From assembly GCA_965228045.1 (NCBI GenBank), contig OZ245789.1, forward strand, positions 4,774,001 through 4,838,000: a DNA stretch of 64,000 nucleotides, given 5' to 3'. The stretch is from JANQEU01 sp965228045 (GTDB lineage: Bacteria > Bacteroidota > Bacteroidia > Cytophagales > Cyclobacteriaceae). The translations under genes and the position numbers were made by a program. Positions 44,056 to 53,489 of this stretch are shown piece after piece (position 1 is the first letter of the stretch; the number at the start of each line of letters is the position of its first letter). The notes beneath the pieces were generated by a model, which worked only from the letters and a program-made list of their open reading frames with translations, had not been told where the DNA came from and did not search any database.

Positions 44056-44563
44056 GGTCAACTATCGCATATTGATCATTTATTTCGCAGTTTATGTCAT
44101 TCTGCAAATACCTCTGCTGTACAAGTTTATACTTTTCAATCAGGCTTACGGATTTTTCTACCTGGGTTTTCTATTGTTTCTTCCATTTGGCTTAAATCCT
44201 TTTCTGCGAATCGGATCCGGATTCCTGATAGGGTTGTTAATAGATACCTTTTCCAATACCCCAGGACTTCATGCTTCGGCGTGTACATTTTTGATGTTTA
44301 TCAGAGATTGGTGGTTTTTAATAATTAAAGGTGATCCCGAAGATGACCCGAACATCTCGATTTTCACTCTGGGCATTACAGGAGCGATCTACTATATGGT
44401 GCCACTGATTCTTATACATCACCTATGGGTTTTTGGCATCGAACACGGCAAATGGGAATATTTCTTAAGGGTGTTATGGACTTCGATAACAAGTGCCATT
44501 TTTACCTTCATATGTATCACAATCCTTAACTTTGTTATGGCGCGTAAACCGACAAGAATGTGA
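44048..44563 (+). CDS. mreD: Rod shape-determining protein MreD
   Basis: This 171-residue membrane protein has about five helices, with LNPFLRIGSGFLIGLLIDTF and the short loop after it typical of the Bacteroidota MreD group. The family is poorly conserved, so position between mreC and mrdA adds most of the certainty. The stop overlaps the GTG start of mrdA by 4 bp (GTGA). Confidence 0.88.
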   Translation: MSRVNYRILIIYFAVYVILQIPLLYKFILFNQAYGFFYLGFLLFLPFGLNPFLRIGSGFLIGLLIDTFSNTPGLHASACTFLMFIRDWWFLIIKGDPEDDPNISIFTLGITGAIYYMVPLILIHHLWVFGIEHGKWEYFLRVLWTSITSAIFTFICITILNFVMARKPTRM

Positions 44564-46377
44564 ATGTAAGGACTCTGGTACTGCGTGGAATTGTTGTTTT
44601 TACCGTGCTTATTTTTTCGGCACGACTGTTCTACATACAGGTCATTGACAAGCAATATCAATTTGCGGCTAGAAATAACATCCTCCACAAAACCGCAAAC
44701 TACCCGTATCGTGGGATGATCTTTGACCGGAATGGTAACCTATTGGTACACAATGAGCCGGTATACAACATACTGGTAGTGCCAAATGAGCTGGATTTGG
44801 CTGACTCCATAGCCATCTGCCGAGAGCTGGAAATCGACCATCAAGATTTCATGCAGCGACTACAAAAATGCCGGTCATACTCCAGAATCCTACCCTCTAT
44901 TTTTTATGAAAATCTTCCTAACAAAAGTTTTGCAGAGATTCAGGACCAATTGATAAAGTGGGATGGCGTCTCGGTCCAGCCGCGAACCGTGCGAGGTTAT
45001 AATAATAATACTCTGGCAAATGTCCTTGGATATGTAGGTGAGATTACTCAGCGCCAGTTGAGAAGAGATACGACCAATTATTATCGTTCCGGAGATCATA
45101 TTGGCATAACCGGAGTCGAGAGTACATATGAGGAGGAGCTACGCGGACGAAGGGGTGTAAATTACCAAACGGTTGATGTTCGGGGAGTGGTAACTGGAAA
45201 TTTTGACGAAGGAAGACATGACACCTTGCCGATTCCAGGTGAGGATGTCCAATTGACCATAGACCTGGAGCTCCAAAAGTATGCTGAAAAACTGATGGCC
45301 AATAAGATAGGCAGTGTAGTTGCACTGGATCCGAATACTGGAGAGGTGTTGGCTTTTGTCTCTTCCCCCTCTTACGATCCATCATTGTTTGCCGGTCGGG
45401 ATTTTTCAAAAAACTATTCTGACGTCCAATCAGATTCCCTGAAACCACTTTTTTGTCGTCCGATCCAGGCCAAGTATCCCCCTGGTTCGATGTTCAAAAC
45501 CATACAAAGTCTTATAGCCTTGCAGGAACGGCGACTTGGCATAAACGAAGAAATCTATTGCGAAGGCAATCTCATAGGAGATTTAGCACCTCCGGGATAT
45601 TACGATGTGAAGAAAGCAATTACCTACTCATCGAATAATTTTTTCTACATGGTAATGCGCAGGGTCATTCAACAGGGCATCCATGAAAGTTCATTTATCG
45701 ATTCCAGATTGGGTTTTGAGAAGTGGAGGTCATATGTCACCGACTTCGGGCTTGGAAATAAATTAGGAATTGACCTTCCCAACGAAAGTCCGGGCTCCAT
45801 CCCCACCCTTCAAACTTATGACAATGTTTATGGAATCAACCGATGGAGATACTCAAATATTTTCTCTTTAAGCATCGGCCAGGGAGAGCTTTTGGTGACA
45901 CCTCTTCAAATGGCAAATCTGGGTGCTATTCTGGCAAACCGTGGACACTATATTGTTCCTCATGTCGCAAAAAGAGTGGGAAACAATGATGAATTGAGTT
46001 TTGAAAAGAAATCGATAGATATTCAGCCAAGATACTTTCAGGTGGTCATAGATGGAATGGAGCAGGTGATAGAACGAGGGTCAGGTATCAGGGCGAGAAT
46101 TCCGGATATTCCCATCTGCGGCAAAACAAGTACCGTCGAAAATCCACATGGCGAAGATCACTCGGGATTTATGGGCTTTGCACCCAAGGAGAATCCACAA
46201 ATTGCCATTGCTGTGTATGTTGAAAACGCGGGTCAGGGAGGAAGGGCGGCAGCCACAACCGCCAGCTTGTTAATAGAGAAAAAAATTAGAGGGCATATTA
46301 CAAGACCCTGGGTGGAAGAATATAATCTGAGAGGAGTATTTAAGGATGAGAGGATCGCAAGCAACAGTCCAGACTGA
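44560..46377 (+). CDS. mrdA: Penicillin-binding protein 2 (elongasome transpeptidase)
   Basis: The 605 residues start at GTG (44560) and comprise a membrane anchor, a pedestal domain (RGMIFDRNGNLLVHNEPVYN) and the transpeptidase domain. The catalytic Ser310 is in SMFK (310-313), SxN is at 357-359 (YSSNN), and the third motif reads Lys522-Thr-Ser-Thr where most class B PBPs have KTGT. It cross-links peptidoglycan for rod growth, paired with RodA. It overlaps rodA by 32 bp. Confidence 0.95.
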   Translation: MNVRTLVLRGIVVFTVLIFSARLFYIQVIDKQYQFAARNNILHKTANYPYRGMIFDRNGNLLVHNEPVYNILVVPNELDLADSIAICRELEIDHQDFMQRLQKCRSYSRILPSIFYENLPNKSFAEIQDQLIKWDGVSVQPRTVRGYNNNTLANVLGYVGEITQRQLRRDTTNYYRSGDHIGITGVESTYEEELRGRRGVNYQTVDVRGVVTGNFDEGRHDTLPIPGEDVQLTIDLELQKYAEKLMANKIGSVVALDPNTGEVLAFVSSPSYDPSLFAGRDFSKNYSDVQSDSLKPLFCRPIQAKYPPGSMFKTIQSLIALQERRLGINEEIYCEGNLIGDLAPPGYYDVKKAITYSSNNFFYMVMRRVIQQGIHESSFIDSRLGFEKWRSYVTDFGLGNKLGIDLPNESPGSIPTLQTYDNVYGINRWRYSNIFSLSIGQGELLVTPLQMANLGAILANRGHYIVPHVAKRVGNNDELSFEKKSIDIQPRYFQVVIDGMEQVIERGSGIRARIPDIPICGKTSTVENPHGEDHSGFMGFAPKENPQIAIAVYVENAGQGGRAAATTASLLIEKKIRGHITRPWVEEYNLRGVFKDERIASNSPD

Positions 46378-47614
46378 CTGGTGGGCAGTACTACTTTATT
46401 TTATCCTGGTTATAGCAGGCTGGATCAATATATATGCGGCTGATTACGATTATTCCGCAGTTCACAGCATATTTGATTTAGGCCAAAGCTCAGGAAGGCA
46501 ACTATTATGGATCATAGGATCCGTAGTGCTGATTATAGCGATCTACACTATTGACTACCGATTTTATGAGTCATTTTCCTACATAATATATGGTGTGGTC
46601 CTACTGTTGCTTATTGGTGTACTTCTTTTTGGAAAAGAAGTTGCCGGATCTACATCATGGTTTGAGATAGGTAGTTTTAAAATTCAACCTTCCGAGTTTG
46701 CCAAAATTGCGACCGCACTGGCGTTGTCTAAATTCATAAGTACCACAGGCCGTAAAATTGAAAATCCCAGGGATTTGACACTTGCATCTCTGTTTTTCAT
46801 TGTACCAATTGCTTTGATCGTGTTACAAGGAGACACGGGGACAGCATTAGTTTATTTTGCTTTTATAATTGTCCTGGTGCGAGAGGGGATGACCCTGCAA
46901 CTACTTTTCCTGGGAATAGGAATGATTGTAGTGTTTGTTTTAACCCTGTTGGTAAATCAACTGGCACTGATCGTAGGAGTAATAATTGTTTCACTTATCG
47001 TAATAGGCATATACGGTAGGACACTAACGAGAGGACTCATCATCGGAGCAATTACAATTTGTACACTCGGAATAATCGTCAGTGTGGATTTCGTTTTGAC
47101 AGATGTGCTGAGACCTCACCAACAAAAGCGGGTTTTGTCCTTGATAAATCCCAATGCTGATCCTCTCGGAGTAGGGTGGAACGTACTTCAATCAAAAATC
47201 GCGATAGGTTCCGGCGGCTTTGGAGGAAAGGGCTTTTTAAATGGCACACAAACGAAGTTTGATTTTGTCCCTGAGCAGACGACCGATTTTATTTTTTGCA
47301 CAATTGGTGAGGAACATGGATGGGTAGGTAGCTCCATTGCATTAATTGTATTTGGGTTGCTCCTGATCCGGATCAGTGTTATTGCTGAAAGACAAAAATC
47401 TGAATTTGTGAGAGCTTACGGATATGGAGTCTTCTCTATATTATTTTTCCATTTCACGATCAATGTAGCCATGACCATCGGACTATTCCCTGTAGTAGGA
47501 ATCCCGCTTCCATTCTTCAGTTATGGTGGTTCCAGCTTATGGACTTTTACAATATTGCTTTTTATCCTTCTGAAACTAGATGGTCATAGAATGGAGCTCT
47601 TGCATCGGTGGTAG
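46346..47614 (+). CDS. rodA: Peptidoglycan glycosyltransferase RodA (SEDS family)
   Basis: The 422-residue membrane protein has about ten helices and the SEDS motifs LFGKEVAGSTSWFEIG, IQPSEFAKIA, LQGDTGTALVYFAFI, and the C-terminal TDFIFCTIGEEHGWVGS and GIPLPFFSYGGSS. It polymerises lipid II with PBP2. Its start lies within mrdA. The stop codon abuts, tail to tail, the stop of the next gene on the minus strand. Confidence 0.95.
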   Translation: MRGSQATVQTDWWAVLLYFILVIAGWINIYAADYDYSAVHSIFDLGQSSGRQLLWIIGSVVLIIAIYTIDYRFYESFSYIIYGVVLLLLIGVLLFGKEVAGSTSWFEIGSFKIQPSEFAKIATALALSKFISTTGRKIENPRDLTLASLFFIVPIALIVLQGDTGTALVYFAFIIVLVREGMTLQLLFLGIGMIVVFVLTLLVNQLALIVGVIIVSLIVIGIYGRTLTRGLIIGAITICTLGIIVSVDFVLTDVLRPHQQKRVLSLINPNADPLGVGWNVLQSKIAIGSGGFGGKGFLNGTQTKFDFVPEQTTDFIFCTIGEEHGWVGSSIALIVFGLLLIRISVIAERQKSEFVRAYGYGVFSILFFHFTINVAMTIGLFPVVGIPLPFFSYGGSSLWTFTILLFILLKLDGHRMELLHRW

Positions 47615-48769
47615 CTATCTGAATCGTCGAAAGACTACTTTTAGAAGTTCTTTTACCTCATCGGAATTCATATCCCAATAAAAATCCTTCGAATAGGCCT
47701 GAACCAGAAATTCTACAGCCTCATCAAAACTTTTCCGCTCATTGATACCCTCAATGGCCTGAGTAAACACCTCATTATCTCCATCAAACAATTCCTGAAC
47801 GAACATATAACGATGATTCATAGAAATCGAATCGAATAATTCTTTAGAGCTGTCTGACATTGGGCCAACCTCCGGTTCTTCAGAAACCAGATCTTCATCA
47901 TCATTTGATCTGGCAGCCTGACCCGCTTCTTCATCCTCTAAAGGCTCCTGTTCGGTGACCTCAGCAGATATCTCTCTTTTTACTTCATCCACCAATTGAT
48001 CATTATCATCGATATCCGTGACTTCGGGATTCGTATCGACATCTGTCTCATTTCCCTCCTGGAAATTTTCATCATTCTCAAAATCGATCTCCTCATCGTC
48101 ATCAATGTCTGACATCACCTCTTCAGTATCCAATGAACCTGTACCTGCCACCGATGGAAAAAAAAGGTCTCTACGCTCCACCACTAATATCTCCGATACG
48201 CCCTCTACCAGGTCATCAATCACTGTGTCCTTATCTATGTTATCAAAAAACTCATTGGCATCTTCCAACATTTTATCAATTGAATGACCAATGTATTGAT
48301 CCAGGAATCCATGTATCTCCTCCTTATGAAAAACCACATACTTGCCTGTTTGCTTTGCCAATTTTTCCCGCAAAACCCCTGTTTTGTCACCGAGCTCAGA
48401 TCTTAAATATGCCGCCGGGTTCACTGCCAGTTCAAATGTCCGCTCCACAGCCTGTAAAATGAGTGGTTTTAAATGCTCTGATTTAACCTTTATGTGCTGC
48501 GATAGCTCATTCATGAACTGAACCATATTCCGACGAACTTCGGCGTTCTTATAGTCAAAATACGGGCTCTCAAGCTGCTTCATCTCTTCCTGCCAGGCCG
48601 TGAAGAGAATCTTCAGAACGAATAGGTTGAATTGCTTTAGAGGTGTGATCTGAAGAATATCTTTTCCGCTGAGATGAGTCTTCCCTTCATAGGCCTGGGA
48701 AATTAATTGATCTGCAAAGACAGACTTATATTGATCAAGGAATTCCCTGTTTAACTTACCATTCTTCAT
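47615..48769 (-). CDS. Conserved Bacteroidota-type protein of unknown function, acidic middle region
   Basis: I do not recognise a named family. The 384 residues divide into an N-terminal helical part (about 1-200), a very acidic low-complexity stretch (about 215-310, rich in Asp and Glu, such as DIDDDEEIDFENDENF), and a compact C-terminal part (about 315-384). The C-terminal part begins NHRYMFVQELFDGDNEVFTQ and ends DMNSDEVKELLKVVFRRF. I have a recollection of this C-terminal pattern in other Bacteroidota hypothetical proteins. There is no signal peptide or membrane segment, so it is cytoplasmic. It is convergent with rodA with no gap. Confidence 0.75.
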   Translation of the reverse strand: MKNGKLNREFLDQYKSVFADQLISQAYEGKTHLSGKDILQITPLKQFNLFVLKILFTAWQEEMKQLESPYFDYKNAEVRRNMVQFMNELSQHIKVKSEHLKPLILQAVERTFELAVNPAAYLRSELGDKTGVLREKLAKQTGKYVVFHKEEIHGFLDQYIGHSIDKMLEDANEFFDNIDKDTVIDDLVEGVSEILVVERRDLFFPSVAGTGSLDTEEVMSDIDDDEEIDFENDENFQEGNETDVDTNPEVTDIDDNDQLVDEVKREISAEVTEQEPLEDEEAGQAARSNDDEDLVSEEPEVGPMSDSSKELFDSISMNHRYMFVQELFDGDNEVFTQAIEGINERKSFDEAVEFLVQAYSKDFYWDMNSDEVKELLKVVFRRFR

Positions 48770-48910
48770 TAAATAACTGCGAAATTCGGTGATGCTAGCA
48801 AAAATAACATGACTGGTAAAAGTATTGATTAGAAATGATAATTGTTAATCCAAACTCAAACAATCAGCCGAAATGCTTTTATTTTGAGATAGTTAATTCT
48901 CATTCAGTAT

Positions 48911-49504
48911 ATGTTTCTCGAACCCGCACAACGAGGCCTGGGACATGGTAAAGGAATAGGATGGATCGAAGTAATCTGTGGTTCTATGTTCTCGGGTAAA
49001 ACAGAAGAACTTATCCGTCGTCTGAACCGGGCCCACATAGCTCAGCAAAAAGTTGAAATTTTCAAACCAAAATTAGACAGCCGCTATTCCAAAGCTGACA
49101 TAATCTCCCACAATGAGAACATGATTCCATCGACGCCGGTCAATTTTGCCAATGACATAAAATTGAATGCCGTGAACTGTGAGGTTGTCGGCATAGATGA
49201 AGTACAGTTCTTTGATGAGAACATTGTGAACGTCATCAATGAACTTGCAAACGATGGTAAAAGGGTGATCGCAGCTGGTCTGGATATGGACTTTAAAGGA
49301 AGACCTTTTTCACCAGTAGATAAGCTGATGAGCATCGCCGAGTACATCACCAAGGTACATGCCATTTGTATGAATTGCGGTAGTATGGCTTCTTACTCGT
49401 TCAGAAGAACAAAATCCGCAAAAAAAGTGGTGATCGGAGAAAAGGACATCTATGAAGCCCTCTGCCGTAAATGCTTTTACGAAAAGATGTCCGAAAAGGG
49501 GTAA
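48911..49504 (+). CDS. tdk: Thymidine kinase
   Basis: The 197 residues have the P-loop GSMFSGKT (24-31) preceded by GWIEVIC, the DEVQFF motif for Mg and substrate, GLDMDFKGRPF, and zinc-binding Cys pairs (CMNCG and LCRKCF). The N-terminal MFLEPAQRGLG matches the longer form seen in Bacteroidota, supporting the ATG at 48911. It phosphorylates thymidine for salvage. The 141-base gap before it holds no clear promoter. Confidence 0.95.
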   Translation: MFLEPAQRGLGHGKGIGWIEVICGSMFSGKTEELIRRLNRAHIAQQKVEIFKPKLDSRYSKADIISHNENMIPSTPVNFANDIKLNAVNCEVVGIDEVQFFDENIVNVINELANDGKRVIAAGLDMDFKGRPFSPVDKLMSIAEYITKVHAICMNCGSMASYSFRRTKSAKKVVIGEKDIYEALCRKCFYEKMSEKG

Positions 49505-49507
49505 GCC

Positions 49508-50176
49508 ATGATCATTAAGACCCGTGCCATTGTTCTGAACTACATCAAATTTCGAGAGACATCAATCATTGTACGGATGTATACCGAAAACTATGGAATG
49601 CAATCTTTCATAGTAAATGGTGTACGTAGTTCAAAAAGTAAGAAAAGCATGGGGCAATATCATTGCCTCTCATTACTTGACATTGTCTCATATTACGCCG
49701 AGCATAAGGATTTGCACCAGCTCTCCGACAGCAGAATTGCCCAAAGCACTAAATTGACACTGGACATCCGAAAATCCACTATCTCTATCTTTCTCTCGGA
49801 AATATTGTCGAAGCTTATGATTCATGAGAGGAATGAAAATCCTGCGCTTTTTGAATTCGTTTGGGGTTCGATATGCGAACTCGACGAGATTACTGGCGGG
49901 ATAGAACTATTTCACCTGAAATTTCTTCTCCAACTTTCCTTTTACTTCGGCATCGATGTCCGGGAGTCCAGTATTATTTCAGAGCTTGCGAAAGGGGATA
50001 AAAAATTAGAAGATTTTTTACTCTGGTTAAGTGATGCAAAGTATAATGACCAAGTTAACACGAATCATCATCTTCGTAATCAGGCACTTCGAAGTTTGAT
50101 GGATATCTATAAAAATGAGACGGAATCCATAAATCAAATCAAATCGCTGGAAGTATTGAGGCAAATCTTCGCGTAA
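49508..50176 (+). CDS. recO: DNA repair protein RecO
   Basis: The 222-residue protein starts MIIKTRAIVLNYIKFRETSIIVRMYTE, the OB-fold of RecO, followed by SFIVNGVRSSKSKKSMGQY. A helical domain with HLKFLLQLSFYFGI corresponds to the C-terminal region. The usual zinc-site cysteines are not seen. RecO anneals DNA and loads RecA with RecR. It starts three bases after tdk. Confidence 0.85.
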   Translation: MIIKTRAIVLNYIKFRETSIIVRMYTENYGMQSFIVNGVRSSKSKKSMGQYHCLSLLDIVSYYAEHKDLHQLSDSRIAQSTKLTLDIRKSTISIFLSEILSKLMIHERNENPALFEFVWGSICELDEITGGIELFHLKFLLQLSFYFGIDVRESSIISELAKGDKKLEDFLLWLSDAKYNDQVNTNHHLRNQALRSLMDIYKNETESINQIKSLEVLRQIFA

Positions 50177-50211
50177 TCCGTTAATTTTAGATTTCACCTA
50201 TCCGATCAACA

Positions 50212-51171
50212 ATGCCAAAACTCTATGACGAAATCCCGTCGCTGGATTTACATCATTTTACCAAAGGAGACAAAGCTTCAAAATCCCAATTCGTAGAAGA
50301 CCTGGGAAGGGCCTATGCGGATATTGGATTTGTTGCTATCAAAAACCATGGCTTGTCAGAGGAACTAACGAAGAATCTTTATAAAACCATTCAACAGTTT
50401 TTCGAACTCCCTGATGAAACCAAGGGCAAATATGAATTCACTGAGCTTTTTGGTCAAAGAGGATACATAAGCAAAGGCAAGGAAAAAGCCAAAGGAAGAA
50501 ATACTGGTGACTTAAAAGAATTTTATCATGTCGGACAGCCTCCTGAACGACAAATGGAAGATTATCCGGACAATATTTGGCCAATAGAGGTGCCAGATTT
50601 CCAAAAGTACGCCACACAAACGTATGAAGTGTTACAGCAGGCTGGAATAGAGATTTTAAGGGCTTTGTCGATATATCTGGAACTTGAAGAAGGCTTTTTT
50701 GATGAAAAAGTCAGAACCGGAAATTCCATTTTACGAGCTATTCATTATTTCCCGATTGATGACGCGCAAAACATTCCTGATGATGCTGTACGGGCAGCCG
50801 AGCATGGGGACATCAATCTTATTACTCTTTTGATGGGAGCAAGTGCCGATGGACTGGAGGTTTTGCGTAGAGACGGTCAGTGGATTCCGATTACGGCGCT
50901 CCCAAATCAGATTGTAGTGAATGTTGGAGATATGCTGTCAAGACTTACAAATAATAAACTTAAATCGACGATTCATCGTGTAGTAAATCCTCCAAAAGAG
51001 TTTTTGGGGACATCACGATATTCGATTCCTTTTTTCATGCACCCCGTCTCCAAAATGGATCTGACATGCTTAAGCAATTGCGTGGATGATTCCAATCCAA
51101 AACAATACGATGATATGACAGCAGGAGAATTTCTCAATGAGCGGTTAAGAGAAATAGGCTTAAAGCAATAA
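50212..51171 (+). CDS. 2-oxoglutarate/Fe(II)-dependent dioxygenase (isopenicillin N synthase-like)
   Basis: The 319 residues have the N-terminal DIOX_N region (DLGRAYADIGFVAIKNHGL) and the double-stranded beta-helix core with the iron triad His198-x-Asp200 (EHGDIN) and His255 (STIHRVVNP). Arg269-x-Ser271 (RYS) would bind 2-oxoglutarate. The substrate is unknown; family members oxidise many small molecules. It lies between recO and the chromate transporter gene, one base from the latter, but this does not point to a function. Confidence 0.88.
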   Translation: MPKLYDEIPSLDLHHFTKGDKASKSQFVEDLGRAYADIGFVAIKNHGLSEELTKNLYKTIQQFFELPDETKGKYEFTELFGQRGYISKGKEKAKGRNTGDLKEFYHVGQPPERQMEDYPDNIWPIEVPDFQKYATQTYEVLQQAGIEILRALSIYLELEEGFFDEKVRTGNSILRAIHYFPIDDAQNIPDDAVRAAEHGDINLITLLMGASADGLEVLRRDGQWIPITALPNQIVVNVGDMLSRLTNNKLKSTIHRVVNPPKEFLGTSRYSIPFFMHPVSKMDLTCLSNCVDDSNPKQYDDMTAGEFLNERLREIGLKQ

Positions 51172-51172
51172 A

Positions 51173-52354
51173 ATGACCATTCGGAGGGTCCGATATATTA
51201 TCTTCCTCAGAGATGTACTGATTTTGTCAGTCACTTCCTTTGGAGGGCCCCAGGCACATATGGCCCTATTGATGGACATGATGGTCCTCAAGCGTGGATA
51301 CATCACAGAAAAGGAACTCATCGAACTCTACGCGCTTTGCCAGATTTTGCCAGGACCTACTTCTACACAGACTATCACCTCTCTTGGATTCAGGATAGGT
51401 GGACCCACCCTGGCATATATGACGCTTGTGGTATGGATGTTTCCGGCATTTTGTGTCATGACGGCGGCCGCATTAACCGTGAACAAGCTCAATGACCTTG
51501 GAATATCCCTGGAGTTTTTACGATTTGTCCAGCCAATGGCTGTTGGCATAGTAGCCTACTCCGCCTATAAAATTTCCAGCAGTGTGGTTTCAACAAAGGA
51601 TGGATATTTTCTGATGCTGATCTCTGCGGTTGTTTCATTTTACCTGAGGTCGCCATTTGCATTTCCAGTTATGCTAATAGCTGGTGGGTGTTTGACTGCG
51701 TTCAAGTTCAATCAGCAACCGCGAGAGGAGAAAGGAAAGATGAAAATAATCTGGGCTAATTTCATATTATGGGCGGCGGTGCTAATAGTAGCTGGTATCA
51801 TGGGTACCTTCTTCGAATCACTCCCCATTAAGACTTTTGAAAATTTCTATAGAAATGGGTCTCTGATATTTGGTGGGGGCCAGGTATTGATCCCACTATT
51901 GTTCACAGAGTTTGTAGAGTATAAACAGTACCTGACCTCAGATGAATTTCTAACGGGATATGCCCTGGTACAGGCCGTTCCGGGACCCACATTCTCTTTT
52001 GCCGCCTACCTTGGGGCTCTTATCATGCGGGAATGGGGAATTGGTGGAGAGATTTTAGGTGCTTTTCTAGCATCCGCAGGCATCTTCCTGCCAGGTACAT
52101 TTTTGATTTTCTTCGTGATCAGGTTTTGGGATGATCTAAAAAAATACCGGATAGTGAAGGCTTCTCTGGAGGGAATAACGGCTGTTAGTTCGGGAATGGT
52201 GATAGCCGCTACACTTTATCTAATTGAACCTCTCGAGTTAACCTTTGTGAATTATGCCCTGATGTTAGGTACTCCAATTATCCTCTACTTCACCAGAATC
52301 CCTACTCCTTTTATAATTCTGGCGGGATTGATATTTGGAGTTCTCTTTAACTAA
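51173..52354 (+). CDS. chrA: Chromate transporter family protein ChrA
   Basis: The 393-residue membrane protein has two homologous halves, each with a PGP motif: LPGPTSTQTITSLGFRIGG in the first and VPGPTFSFAAYLGALI in the second. The segments TSFGGPQAHMALL and FGGGQVLIPLL precede them. This is the fused two-domain long-chain CHR family. Members export chromate, but many have unproven substrates. A strong bidirectional terminator follows the stop codon. Confidence 0.9.
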   Translation: MTIRRVRYIIFLRDVLILSVTSFGGPQAHMALLMDMMVLKRGYITEKELIELYALCQILPGPTSTQTITSLGFRIGGPTLAYMTLVVWMFPAFCVMTAAALTVNKLNDLGISLEFLRFVQPMAVGIVAYSAYKISSSVVSTKDGYFLMLISAVVSFYLRSPFAFPVMLIAGGCLTAFKFNQQPREEKGKMKIIWANFILWAAVLIVAGIMGTFFESLPIKTFENFYRNGSLIFGGGQVLIPLLFTEFVEYKQYLTSDEFLTGYALVQAVPGPTFSFAAYLGALIMREWGIGGEILGAFLASAGIFLPGTFLIFFVIRFWDDLKKYRIVKASLEGITAVSSGMVIAATLYLIEPLELTFVNYALMLGTPIILYFTRIPTPFIILAGLIFGVLFN

Positions 52355-52355
52355 A

Positions 52356-52377
52356 AACCCCACCAAATGGAGGGGTT
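52356..52377. terminator. Bidirectional intrinsic terminator between chrA and ompH
   Basis: AACCCC at 52356-52361 pairs with GGGGTT at 52372-52377, and CCA/TGG pairs continue the stem inside, with a two-base loop. A T-rich tract follows on the plus strand and a run of five Ts on the minus strand, so it can serve both convergent genes. It starts one base after the chrA stop codon. Confidence 0.85.
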
Positions 52378-52398
52378 CTATTTTATTTCGATTGTCTT

Positions 52399-52941
52399 TT
52401 AGTTTCCCTGGGCATTGGCCGGAGCCTGAATGCCTAGCTTATTCAGCACAAGTTCCGAGACATCATACTGCTCCTTACCATAGAGAAGGATGTCCAGACC
52501 CGGAGCCCCCACACTAAAGATGAAGTCGAAGTTATTCTCCTCAGCTACAGCCTGAATGGCATTACCAATTTTCTCCACTGCCGGATTAAGCAGATTGGTT
52601 CTTTTACGGCTCATGGATTGCTCTGCATTGGCCTGAAACTCCTGAAGTGCACTTTGCATGTTCTGAAGCTCTTTTTGTTTATCAGCACGAACTACCTCGT
52701 TAAATGAAGCCTCATTGGTTTGGTAATCCTGTACCTTTTGCTGTAGCTCCTGATATTTAGTCTGCATTTGATTCTGGAGCTGCTTTTCATAAGCTGTCAG
52801 CTCAGATTCGATTTGCTTAGCCTCCGGGAGTAAGCTAAGTAAATATTCTGCATTGGTGTATCCAATCTTCAAGTTACTCTGCCCATAAAGCGCTGTAAAT
52901 CCTGCAAACGCGATCAGACTTAGTAAAATTTTTACTTTCAT
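52399..52941 (-). CDS. OmpH/Skp-family periplasmic chaperone
   Basis: The 180 residues, taken from the ATG at 52941, begin with a clear signal peptide (KVKILLSLIAFAGFTALYGQ). A TTG seven codons upstream is possible but would precede this signal. A long coiled-coil stretch (residues 40-110, rich in Glu, Gln and Lys, such as QLQNQMQTKYQELQQKVQDY) forms the tentacles of the Skp fold. It probably holds unfolded outer-membrane proteins for BamA. It is the last gene of the envelope operon and a paralogue of the preceding one. Confidence 0.88.
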   Translation of the reverse strand: MKVKILLSLIAFAGFTALYGQSNLKIGYTNAEYLLSLLPEAKQIESELTAYEKQLQNQMQTKYQELQQKVQDYQTNEASFNEVVRADKQKELQNMQSALQEFQANAEQSMSRKRTNLLNPAVEKIGNAIQAVAEENNFDFIFSVGAPGLDILLYGKEQYDVSELVLNKLGIQAPANAQGN

Positions 52942-52958
52942 TATTCCTAATTTAATTT

Positions 52959-53489
52959 TCAATTATTCGCTATGTCCTGGATCAATCCAAGCTCTTCTAA
53001 AACAAAATCCGTGTAATCATGAACCGGATCGGTATAGATCATGATCAAATCACCTGATTTATCAAATACAATTTGCAGGCGATTATTTTTCGCCACTCTT
53101 TCAGTCGCTTCAAAAACCTGATCCTGAACTGGTTTTATCAACTCCTTCTTTTTTAAATAATACAACCCTTCGAAGCCGAAAATTTGCTTCTGATACTCCT
53201 TTAACTCGCTCATCTTGCGGTCAATCTCCGCCTGTCGATCCGCTTTCATATCAGCTGTCAAAAGCACCTCTTCAGCCTGGAAGCTCGCTTCCATTGATTG
53301 TATCTCTTTATACATCTCCTGAATTTCAGCTTCCCATTCACCCGCCAGTTTATCTATCTCGCCCTGCGCCTTCTGATATTCAGGCATTTGGTTGAGGATA
53401 TATTTCATATCCACATAACCAAATTTTTGCGCAAATGTAAATGGTAATACACAGACCATGCAAATGATACTAAGCCAGATTCGTGCCAT
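52959..53489 (-). CDS. ompH: OmpH/Skp-family periplasmic chaperone
   Basis: The 176 residues have a signal peptide (IWLSIICMVCVLPFTFA), then FGYVDMKYILNQMPEYQ, the usual Skp N-terminal strand. A coiled coil follows from about residue 40 to 100, and a C-terminal DLIMIYTDPVHDYTDFVLEE. It is coupled to bamA (TAATG overlap). The tandem pair of OmpH proteins downstream of bamA is a common arrangement in Bacteroidota. Confidence 0.9.
   Translation of the reverse strand: MARIWLSIICMVCVLPFTFAQKFGYVDMKYILNQMPEYQKAQGEIDKLAGEWEAEIQEMYKEIQSMEASFQAEEVLLTADMKADRQAEIDRKMSELKEYQKQIFGFEGLYYLKKKELIKPVQDQVFEATERVAKNNRLQIVFDKSGDLIMIYTDPVHDYTDFVLEELGLIQDIANN

Noticed and set aside
48770..48910. Divergent promoters upstream of tdk and of the unknown minus-strand gene
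   Set aside because: Only near-matches to TAnnTTTG (TATTTTG, TACTTTTA) were found, with TTG elements at the wrong distance. I see nothing definite in this gap.
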